DNA from: Verrucomicrobiota bacterium
Lineage (GTDB): Bacteria; Verrucomicrobiota; Verrucomicrobiia; Limisphaerales; UBA1319
Reading direction: 5' to 3'
Length of the DNA: 64,000 nt
NCBI GenBank assembly: GCA_022709905.1
Contig: JAKLHY010000035.1
Span: 1-64,000, forward strand
Shown: positions 8,846-16,164 of the stretch, one piece after another
Numbering within the stretch: position 1 is the first letter of the stretch
Layout: every line of letters begins with the position of its first letter
Translations under genes and position numbers: made by a program
The notes under the pieces: model-generated
Seen by the model: only the letters and a program-made list of their open reading frames with translations
What the model was told of the DNA's origin: nothing
The model's database searches: none

Positions 8846-9703
8846 TTGGCCGGCAAATTGCTTTTGCTCGACGTAGGCAACACTCATACTCATGTGGGCT
8901 TGGCCGACGGCGATGGCATCGTGCGGCAGTGGCGATTTCCGACGGGGAGATGGGCGGATTGCGCAGAGCAGGCAAGGTTGCCCGGGCTGAGGCTGGCCCG
9001 ATCCTTGGCGGGAGCCGCTGTGGCTTGTGTGGTGCCCCGGGCGCTGCCTGAAATTCGCCATCTGATCGAAGGCAAGTGGGGAGTTCAGCTTCTGGAATTG
9101 AACGCCCGAACGCTTCGGGGGCTGGAATGGGATTATCCCCGCCCGGAGACGATCGGTCCCGACCGGCTGGCGAACGCATTAGCGGCCCGGGTTCACTGGG
9201 GCGCGCCGGTCCTGGCCGTCGATGCCGGAACCGCAACCACGTTTGATGTGGTCAACCGCCGAGGCCAGTATATCGGTGGTGCGATCGCTCCCGGATTCGC
9301 TCTTGTGGCCAGCTGCTTGGCCGGCAAAACCGCCTTGCTCCCGCCGATGAAATGGCGTGAAATGAAACGAGTGATCGGCAAGAACACCCAGGAAGCGATG
9401 TTGGCAGGCGCAGTCGGTGGATACTGCGGCCTGGTGAGCCACCTTATTGAGGAGGTCCGAAAAGAACTGAGGTGCACGCGGTTGACGGTCGTGGCGACCG
9501 GCGGAGATGCCGGCTGGCTCGCCCGGCGCGTGGCGGGAATCCATCATTACACACCCGATCTCACCCTCGAGGGATTGCGGTTATTCTGGTGTTTCCACCA
9601 GGCGCCATCTCCGGTGAAAGGCGAGGGCCGTCTCCCGCGCCGGCAACGGAGACCTGCCTCGTTGACATTAAGAAAAACCAACACTTTATTTCCCTTCAAA
9701 TGA
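8846..9703 (+). CDS. coaX: Type III pantothenate kinase
   Basis: Catalyses the first step of coenzyme A synthesis, phosphorylating pantothenate. CoaX motifs are present: DVGNTHTHVG (phosphate loop) near the start, GPDRLANALAAR in the middle and VDAGTATTFDVV after it, then PGFALVASCLAGKTALLP. The start is uncertain. No ATG fits; TTG 8846 and TTG 8858 both place the DVGNT motif at the expected distance, while TTG 8780 gives an unusually long N-terminus. The last ~35 residues are rich in Arg and Pro and look like read-through beyond the usual family end. The TGA overlaps the ATG of trpA (ATGA at 9700-9703), implying translational coupling. Confidence 0.85.
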   Translation: MAGKLLLLDVGNTHTHVGLADGDGIVRQWRFPTGRWADCAEQARLPGLRLARSLAGAAVACVVPRALPEIRHLIEGKWGVQLLELNARTLRGLEWDYPRPETIGPDRLANALAARVHWGAPVLAVDAGTATTFDVVNRRGQYIGGAIAPGFALVASCLAGKTALLPPMKWREMKRVIGKNTQEAMLAGAVGGYCGLVSHLIEEVRKELRCTRLTVVATGGDAGWLARRVAGIHHYTPDLTLEGLRLFWCFHQAPSPVKGEGRLPRRQRRPASLTLRKTNTLFPFK

Positions 9704-10536
9704 ACCGAATTCAGGAGCGTTTTCATCAACTGGAGAACCGACATCAGAAAGGGCTGATTACTTATATTGGCGCTGGCGATCCAGATTTGGGAGCCACTCA
9801 TGATCTGGCTATGGCTTTCGATCAGGCCGGCGTGGATGTCCTCGAACTGGGGGTTCCTTTCAGCGATCCGCTGGCGGATGGTTTGACCAATCAATTGGCC
9901 GCGCAACGCGGATTGGATTCCGGAACAACACCGGCCGGGGTGCTTGAGACCGTCGCGCAAATCCGCCGAACCTCAGGCATCCCGATTGTGCTATATCTTT
10001 ACTACAATCTGGCGGCGCGAAATGGCCTGGATACATTCATTCGGCAAGCCTCGGAATCGGGCGTGGATGGCATGTTGATGCTGGATCTGCCGCCGGAGGA
10101 AGGGGCGCAATACCGTGAGTTGATGAGCCAGGCCGGGTTGTGCGCGATTCATCTGGTGGCGCCCACGACGCCGGAGGATCGGATTCGTTACATCGTCTCG
10201 CAGGGGAGCGGTTTTGTCTACTACGTCTCCCGCGAGGGCGTGACGGGGATGCAGCAAGAAGTTGCGGAGAGCATTGGAGAGAGGGTGGCGCTGATACGAC
10301 GGCACACGGATTTGCCGGTGGCGGTGGGATTCGGGATCTCGACTCCCGCGCAAGCCGCGCGGGTGGCCGAAGAGGCGGATGCTGTCGTGGTGGGCAGTGC
10401 GATCGTGAATCAGATTGCTCGATTCGGTCGGGGCCCGGATCTGGTTCCGGGAGCGACCGCATTCGTGCGAACGCTGGTCGACGCAGTCAAGAACCCGGGG
10501 AATCGGCTCGCAGAGCCGGTTCCGGAACAACGCTGA
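9700..10536 (+). CDS. trpA: Tryptophan synthase alpha subunit
   Basis: About 278 residues. Cleaves indole-3-glycerol phosphate to indole and glyceraldehyde 3-phosphate and passes indole to TrpB. The active-site region is intact: YIGAGDPDLGAT, then ELGVPFSDPLADG, which contains the catalytic Glu and Asp; GFVYYVSREGVTG and VAVGFGISTPAQA form the phosphate-binding loops. The start overlaps the coaX stop by ATGA. No trpB lies nearby, so the usual trpBA pairing is broken here; instead it sits between coaX and manC in a tight run of plus-strand genes. Confidence 0.93.
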   Translation: MNRIQERFHQLENRHQKGLITYIGAGDPDLGATHDLAMAFDQAGVDVLELGVPFSDPLADGLTNQLAAQRGLDSGTTPAGVLETVAQIRRTSGIPIVLYLYYNLAARNGLDTFIRQASESGVDGMLMLDLPPEEGAQYRELMSQAGLCAIHLVAPTTPEDRIRYIVSQGSGFVYYVSREGVTGMQQEVAESIGERVALIRRHTDLPVAVGFGISTPAQAARVAEEADAVVVGSAIVNQIARFGRGPDLVPGATAFVRTLVDAVKNPGNRLAEPVPEQR

Positions 10537-10543
10537 GGTCATC

Positions 10544-11680
10544 ATGAAGGTAAGAGCGAACACTCCAATTCGGGATCGATTTGTCATTATTATGGCTGGA
10601 GGTCGGGGGGAGCGATTCTGGCCCGTCAGCCGCGAAAGAAATCCCAAGCAACTCTTGAATCTACTTGGCAAGACCTCGTTCCTTCAGCAAGCCGTTCATC
10701 GAGTGACGCCATTGGTCCCGGCCGAGAACATCCTGATCATTACGAATGCGGCCCAGGCCGATGCCGTTTCCCGGCAGCTTCCCGAATTACCCAAGGCAAA
10801 CATCATTGCGGAGCCATGTGGCCGAGATACCTGTGCTGCCATCACCTTGGGGGCGGCCCTGGTCGGTCAGCGTTGCACGACGGCTGTCATGGCCGTTTTG
10901 CCGGCGGACCATGTCATTTCCGAGGAGAAAAAGTTCCAGCAGGTTTTAGGGGACGCCTTTGATCTGGCGGCCCGCGGGCAGGTGATGGTGACGATTGGGA
11001 TCAAGCCCACTGAACCGGCCACTGGCTATGGTTACATCAAGGTCGGGCATCCGTTGCCGGCGCCCCAGGGGGGCAAACGCTGGAAGACAACCTTTTTCAA
11101 GGCCGAGCAGTTCGTGGAAAAACCCCATCACGACAAGGCGGTGGAATATGTGAACAGCGGCCATTACCGGTGGAACGCCGGAATGTTTATCTGGTCGTTC
11201 GTGACCGTCACTCAAAGCCTGGAAATGCATCAACCCGAGCTCGCGGCGGTCTGTCAGCGTTGGTTTAAAGCCGCCGGCGATCCCCGGAAACTCGCCTCAC
11301 TCCTGTCCCGCGACTATCCAGGCCTGAAGAAGATCTCCGTCGATTACGCCCTCATGGAAAAGGCCCAGAACGTGGTGGTGGCCAACGGCGATTTTGCCTG
11401 GGATGATGTTGGCGCCTGGCCCGCGTTGACGCATCATCTCAAGCCCGATGCGGATGGCAACTGCGCCGTGGGCGAGGTCCTTTCTGTCGACGGGGCGCGA
11501 AACCTGGTCTTTGATGCCCGCACTCGGAATCGCACCCTGACGGGTATTGTTGGATTGCGGGATGCCGTGATCGTATTTACCGACGACGCCACGTTGGTGA
11601 CGCAACGGTCTCAGTCTCAGAAAGTCAAGGAACTGGTTCGGCTTCTGTCGGTGAGCAGGAAATACAGGGCGTTGGTGTAA
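10544..11680 (+). CDS. manC: Mannose-1-phosphate guanylyltransferase
   Basis: About 378 residues from ATG 10544, seven bases after the trpA stop; the longer frame upstream overlaps trpA in another frame and is rejected. Forms GDP-mannose from mannose 1-phosphate and GTP, a precursor for surface polysaccharides. Visible motifs: the nucleotidyltransferase signature IIMAGGRGERFWPVSR, then the lysine-containing RNPKQLL, PADHVI, GYGYIKVG, FVEKPH and NAGMFIW. The length matches the single-domain type without the C-terminal phosphomannose isomerase domain. Probably co-transcribed with trpA. Confidence 0.9.
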   Translation: MKVRANTPIRDRFVIIMAGGRGERFWPVSRERNPKQLLNLLGKTSFLQQAVHRVTPLVPAENILIITNAAQADAVSRQLPELPKANIIAEPCGRDTCAAITLGAALVGQRCTTAVMAVLPADHVISEEKKFQQVLGDAFDLAARGQVMVTIGIKPTEPATGYGYIKVGHPLPAPQGGKRWKTTFFKAEQFVEKPHHDKAVEYVNSGHYRWNAGMFIWSFVTVTQSLEMHQPELAAVCQRWFKAAGDPRKLASLLSRDYPGLKKISVDYALMEKAQNVVVANGDFAWDDVGAWPALTHHLKPDADGNCAVGEVLSVDGARNLVFDARTRNRTLTGIVGLRDAVIVFTDDATLVTQRSQSQKVKELVRLLSVSRKYRALV

Positions 11681-11688
11681 ACGAGAAG

Positions 11689-13623
11689 GTGATCTCTGTG
11701 AGCCGATCTCAACGGGGCGAGGTAGTTCCTTTGGTTCTTTGGCTGGTTGTATTTCTGGCCAATGCGTCAGGAGCCGAATTCGTTATTCAAAAGCCCGCTC
11801 AATCCTGGGGGGATCGTTCTCCGCAGGAGGTTGTTTTTTCCCCGGGTGGTAATCTGTTAGGGATTACAGATCCCACCGGGGGGCGGGTCGTGATCGTCGA
11901 TGTTTTGCGCCGGCAAGTCATTCGGGAGTATTCAGATTTGCGGAAGCCTGCGGGGATCGAGTGGTCTTTCTCGGGATCGCGTCTTTTTGTTTGCGAACAA
12001 GAGGGCGACGCGGTGGCGGTTCTTGATCCCTCGTCGGGGAGTATCCTGGCACGGTGGGAGACAGGATCGCGGCCGGCGGGCCTCATGCTGTCGGGGCCGA
12101 ACGCCGGTCTTCTGGTGGCAGAAACCGGTCGTCACCATCTGGCGGTTCTCGATTCGGACAGCGGAACGACGTTAAGGCGAATCCCGGTTGTGCGGCATCC
12201 GACGGGCATCGCCATCCAGCCGGGGACCCGTCTGGCCGTGATGGGTAATTTCCTGCCGGGAGGCAGCGCCCTGGATCCGGCGGTAGCCTCGGTGGTGAGT
12301 CTGGTGGATTTCGACCGGGGCCTCGTACTGGCGAACTGGCTGCTTCCGGCTGGTTCAACTCTGGTGCGTGGGGTGGCGGTATCGCAGGATGGCCGCTGGG
12401 CGTATGTGGCGCACGTGCTGGCCCGATTCCAGTTGCCCCTGACTCAGCTGTCCCGGGGTTGGATGACGGGGAACTGCATTTCCATCCTCGATCTTAGGAA
12501 CCGTCGTCTGCTTGCCACGGTTCTCCTGGATCGCATCATGGAAGGGGCCGCGGATCCTTGGGGAGTTTGCTGCAGCCGTGATGGGCGATGGCTATGGGTG
12601 ACTTTGTCGGGGGTTCACCAGTTGGCCCGGCTGGATCTTGCGGGATTGCATCGGCGATTGGAGGGGGTCATCGAGACGACAACGGATCCCCCAACTGGGC
12701 CGGGAAATGTCTGGGAGGAAATCCGTCGGAATCCGGAACGACGGGATCTCCTGATGAACGATCTGGATGCCCTATCCCGCGCGGGGTTAATCGATGTATT
12801 CCCGTTGCCGGGAACAGGTCCGCGGGGGTTGGCTCTGTCGCCCGATCAACGATGGCTGGCTGTGGCGTGTTACTATTCCGGGGAGATTCTGTTGTTGGCT
12901 AGTGATTCGGGGCGAATCGAGGCACGAATCAAGCTGGGGGGAGATTCCGCGGCTGCCTCCGGGCCGGAGCGTCGTGGCGAGCGCATTTTTCATGATGCCA
13001 CCTACGCTTTCCAGCACTGGCTGAGCTGTTCCACGTGTCATCCCGAGGGCCGCGCCGATGGATTGAATTGGGACCTGCTGAACGATGGCATCGGCAGTTT
13101 GAAGAACACCCGGTCCCTGTTATGGGCCTATCGGACACCGCCAGTGATGTCTTTGGGGGTCAGAGCGTCGATGGAGATCGCCGTGCAAGCCGGTTTTCGT
13201 CACTCCCAGTTTTGTCAGCCCAGCGAGGGGGAACTGGACGATGTGCGGGCATACCTGCGGTCTTTGCGGCCCGAGCGCAGTCCGTACCGGTTAAAGGACG
13301 GAAGTCTTACCGAGCGCGCCCGTCGCGGTCAGGCGATATTTCAAAGTCCGGACACGCGTTGCGGCCTTTGTCATCCGGCGCCTTTATTGACCGATTTGCG
13401 CCTTCACGGGGTTGGGACCTCGGCGGTTGCGGGGGAGGATCCGCCCTTGGATACGCCAACGCTGGCCGAGATTTGGCGCACGGCGCCTTACCTGCATCAC
13501 GGGGGCGCCGTGACGATTCGGGATGTGCTCACCACCTGGAACCAGCTCCAACTCCACGGCAGGACCGCCCACCTGACCAAGGAGGACATCGAGGCTCTGG
13601 TCGAGTATTTATTGTCGCTTTAG
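11689..13623 (+). CDS. Secreted beta-propeller protein with two c-type haem sites (cytochrome c peroxidase-like C-terminus)
   Basis: About 644 residues. It begins with GTG (11689 or 11698) and a signal peptide (VPLVLWLVVFLANASGA). Residues ~30-420 form YncE-like propeller repeats (e.g. LGITDPTGGRVVIVDV, GLALSPDQRWLAVACY). The C-terminal part has two CxxCH haem motifs (CSTCH at ~447, CGLCH at ~558) with spacing and context like bacterial dihaem peroxidases (GLNWDLLNDG, PTLAEIWRTAPYLHHGG, DIEALVEYLLSL). Such propeller-cytochrome fusions occur in Planctomycetes and Verrucomicrobia; the substrate is unknown. A role in periplasmic redox chemistry is likely but not shown. It lies nine bases after manC, though the functions look unrelated. 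Confidence 0.75.
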   Translation: MISVSRSQRGEVVPLVLWLVVFLANASGAEFVIQKPAQSWGDRSPQEVVFSPGGNLLGITDPTGGRVVIVDVLRRQVIREYSDLRKPAGIEWSFSGSRLFVCEQEGDAVAVLDPSSGSILARWETGSRPAGLMLSGPNAGLLVAETGRHHLAVLDSDSGTTLRRIPVVRHPTGIAIQPGTRLAVMGNFLPGGSALDPAVASVVSLVDFDRGLVLANWLLPAGSTLVRGVAVSQDGRWAYVAHVLARFQLPLTQLSRGWMTGNCISILDLRNRRLLATVLLDRIMEGAADPWGVCCSRDGRWLWVTLSGVHQLARLDLAGLHRRLEGVIETTTDPPTGPGNVWEEIRRNPERRDLLMNDLDALSRAGLIDVFPLPGTGPRGLALSPDQRWLAVACYYSGEILLLASDSGRIEARIKLGGDSAAASGPERRGERIFHDATYAFQHWLSCSTCHPEGRADGLNWDLLNDGIGSLKNTRSLLWAYRTPPVMSLGVRASMEIAVQAGFRHSQFCQPSEGELDDVRAYLRSLRPERSPYRLKDGSLTERARRGQAIFQSPDTRCGLCHPAPLLTDLRLHGVGTSAVAGEDPPLDTPTLAEIWRTAPYLHHGGAVTIRDVLTTWNQLQLHGRTAHLTKEDIEALVEYLLSL

Positions 13624-13729
13624 CTTGAATCGATCCTGGACAGTTGAGGTGCATGGGAGCTGGGACGTGAGGGGAGGCTCCGAATCCAGGGGTGTCCTCG
13701 GACATTTCGACCTAGTGACCAAGAACAGT

Positions 13730-14833
13730 TTAGATCCCGTCGGCAAAGGAGACAGGCCGGTCGTCTTCCGTTTGAATTTCGGGCTGCAGGAAACCGGTTT
13801 CTGAGGTCAAGACCCGGAATTGCCGGATTTCGAAGGAGACTCGCTGATTTTCGGCCAGACCGAGCTGCGAATATTCTTCCTTGGTCAGCCGCGCCCTGAC
13901 TGTCAAACCAGATGCCAGTTCCAATTCGAGCCGCAGCATGACTCCCAGAAAGAAGACATGGCGAATGACCGCTTGATAGCGGTACTGAGACAGGTCGGGT
14001 GAAACGTGGACCGCATACGGGCGGAACCCGATTCGGATGCGTTCACCGTCGGAGATGCCGGGGACGACGAATTCGAGTTCCTCGGCCCGGGCTCGGTTCT
14101 GGTGGACGTCGGCTTCGATCACGTTCATGACCCCGATGAATCGGGCCACAAACTCATTCGCGGGCCGGTCGTAGACCTCCCGTGGCGTGCCCACCTGTTC
14201 GAGCTTGCCCTTGGAGAAAATAGCGATGCGGTCGGCCACCTCCATGGCTTCCTCCTGGTCGTGAGTGACAAAGATCGTGGTGATATTCAGATCGTGATGC
14301 AGACGGACCAGCCATTCACGCAAATCCTGCCGGATCCGGGCGTCCACAGCCCCGAAAGGCTCATCCAGGAGGAGCACGGTCGGTTTGGGAGCTAACGCTC
14401 GCGCGATCGCAACCCGTTGCCGCTGGCCACCCGACAACTGATGGGGAAACCGGTGTTCGAGACCGGTCAATCCCAATAACTCGAGCAGTTCCGCCACCCG
14501 TGCCCGGATGTCTTTTCGCGCCCATTTCTTGATCTTCAAACCGAACGCAATGTTGCGCTGCACGTTCATGGTCTTGAACAAGGCGTAGTTCTGAAAAACA
14601 AAACCGATGTTACGCTGCTGGACCGGCACTGTATTGACGCATTGGCCGCGGATGAAGACATCCCCTTCGTCTGGATGTTCGAGCCCCGCGATCACCCGGA
14701 GGACCGTTGTTTTTCCCCCGCCACTTGGCCCGACCAGGGCCATGAGTTCTCCTTCGTTGACAGAAAGACTGATGTCTTTGACCGCGGGCGTTCGGCCGAA
14801 TTCCTTGCTGATCTGATGGAGTTCGATGCTCAT
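13730..14833 (-). CDS. cysA: ABC transporter ATP-binding protein, sulfate/molybdate (CysA) type
   Basis: About 367 residues from the ATG at 14833, the start that precedes a normal ABC beginning (MSIELHQISKEFG). Walker A is GPSGGGKTT, the signature LSGGQRQRVAIARA, Walker B VLLLDEPFGAVD, and the switch histidine is in VTHDQEEAM. The C-terminal ~120 residues form a TOBE-like regulatory domain as in CysA. No membrane or binding-protein genes of a sulfate system lie in this window, so the partner components must be elsewhere or the assignment to sulfate is only by similarity. Its ATG overlaps the nth stop (14830-14833). Confidence 0.8.
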   Translation of the reverse strand: MSIELHQISKEFGRTPAVKDISLSVNEGELMALVGPSGGGKTTVLRVIAGLEHPDEGDVFIRGQCVNTVPVQQRNIGFVFQNYALFKTMNVQRNIAFGLKIKKWARKDIRARVAELLELLGLTGLEHRFPHQLSGGQRQRVAIARALAPKPTVLLLDEPFGAVDARIRQDLREWLVRLHHDLNITTIFVTHDQEEAMEVADRIAIFSKGKLEQVGTPREVYDRPANEFVARFIGVMNVIEADVHQNRARAEELEFVVPGISDGERIRIGFRPYAVHVSPDLSQYRYQAVIRHVFFLGVMLRLELELASGLTVRARLTKEEYSQLGLAENQRVSFEIRQFRVLTSETGFLQPEIQTEDDRPVSFADGI

Positions 14834-15501
14834 CGGGCCGGAGCATTCCCGGCGACTCGAGCCGAGGGACAATGGGCGCGGATCTCGCAGCTGCCGCATT
14901 GAGGGTTTCGCGCGGGACACCGGCGGCGTCCATGCCAGATAAGCCAATGGCTCAATAGGGTCCACTGGGTGGGATCCACGAGTTCCTGCAAGTCGGCCTC
15001 AATTTTCTCGGGATCCTCCTGCCGGGTCAGTCCGAGGCGCTGGGAGAGGCGGGCGACGTGTGTGTCGACGACCACGCCTGCCGCAATGCCGAACGCGTTG
15101 CCCAGAACAACGTTGGCGGTCTTGCGACCCACACCGGCCAGCTTGACGAGGGCCTCCATGCAAGGCGGTACTTCGCCGCCATGTTCGGTCATGAGGGTTC
15201 GGCAGCAGGCCTGGATGTTTTTGGCTTTGTTCCGGAAAAGCCCCAGGGTTTTCAGATCCGACTCGAGTTGAGGCAACGGCGCATTGGCATAGTCCTCGGC
15301 CCGGCGGTATTTTTTGAACAGGCGTTCCGTCACGATGTTCACCTGTTTGTCGGTGCATCGAGCCGAAAGAATGGTGGCGATCAACAACTGCAAGGGATTC
15401 TCATAGTCCAGTTCGCAGCGCGCGTCGGGGTAGGTTGTTTTCAGGCTGTGGAGGATTTTCTCAAGCCGGAGGGCGCGGGTGGTCTTGGATTCGGCCTTCA
15501 T
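14830..15501 (-). CDS. nth: Endonuclease III, DNA glycosylase/AP lyase
   Basis: 223 residues. Removes oxidised pyrimidines and cleaves the abasic site. The helix-hairpin-helix with the catalytic lysine is KLAGVGRKTANVVLG, followed by the catalytic aspartate in VVVDTHVARL. The C-terminus holds the four-cysteine cluster loop with C-x6-C-x2-C-x5-C spacing (CPARNPQCGSCEIRAHC). The length is typical. It is the first gene of a two-gene minus-strand unit with the CysA-like ATPase, joined by a four-base stop/start overlap; the functional link is unclear. Confidence 0.95.
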   Translation of the reverse strand: MKAESKTTRALRLEKILHSLKTTYPDARCELDYENPLQLLIATILSARCTDKQVNIVTERLFKKYRRAEDYANAPLPQLESDLKTLGLFRNKAKNIQACCRTLMTEHGGEVPPCMEALVKLAGVGRKTANVVLGNAFGIAAGVVVDTHVARLSQRLGLTRQEDPEKIEADLQELVDPTQWTLLSHWLIWHGRRRCPARNPQCGSCEIRAHCPSARVAGNAPAR

Positions 15502-15709
15502 CGCAATTCAATCATCCAAAAATCCTCGGATCTAGGCAACTCCTTATTCCCTGAACCGCAAATAAATCGACTTCACCGCGCATGAACGCCAATCCACGCG
15601 AATCATGGCAGGCCAAATACGCGGGTCCTGAAGTGTTGGGAACATCGATGGAATGTCTGGGATTCAATTCGGGCGTGCAAAACGGGAATGACATGATTAC
15701 ATCTCTTGC

Positions 15710-16159
15710 ATGCATGCCTTGGCATTTGTCCTGATCGGGGTAGCCTGTTTTATTCGTGTCCAAGCGGCGGAGACTGGGATTGATGAGGCCCGATTGCTGG
15801 CCGAGACCGACGCCCGGATCCGGCTCAATCGAACGTCACCCCTGACTGTGGAAGTCCGCGATGCGGAGGGGCGCCCGGTTAACGGCGCATCTGTGCGGGT
15901 GGAGCACGTTAAACACCGGTTTTTGTTTGGGGCCGGATTCGAAACCCAACTTCCGCCTCGAACCGATGAGACCGAGGTGGATCGCCGGCATCGCGAGCAT
16001 TTTCTGCGATGGTTCAACTATTCCACCGATGCTTCAGGCAAATTGGGGATTCCCGCCGCTTTTGAAGGGACCTACCGGATTCGGGTGGGCGGGCAAACAC
16101 AGACGGGGGACCATGAAAAATCCCATCCTTTGCGATTGAAATTCGAGAAACCAACTTAA
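15710..16159 (+). pseudogene. Secreted GH10-like protein with the catalytic part deleted
   Basis: 149 residues with a signal peptide (ALAFVLIGVACFIRVQA). Residues ~25-105 resemble the N-terminal region of Verrucomicrobia/Planctomycetes GH10-type xylanases: a RLNRTSPLTVEVRDAEGRPV stretch, VEHVKHRFLFGAGF, and REHFLRWFNYST. In those proteins the catalytic barrel follows directly, but here the chain jumps to a C-terminal-type module (DASGKLGIPAAFEGTYRIRV), normally found several hundred residues later. The reading frame is open across the junction, so it is an in-frame internal deletion. It may be a relic or a small secreted binding protein. The xylanase identity is by recall of family patterns, not by search. 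The next gene starts five bases downstream. Confidence 0.5.
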
Positions 16160-16164
16160 CCAAC

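Noticed and set aside
15587..15602. AACGCCAATCCACGCG, resembling the arabinose-type operator half-site
   Set aside because: Only one copy, no partner at 21 bases, and several mismatches in the core; more likely a chance match or part of a 10-base periodic repeat remnant.
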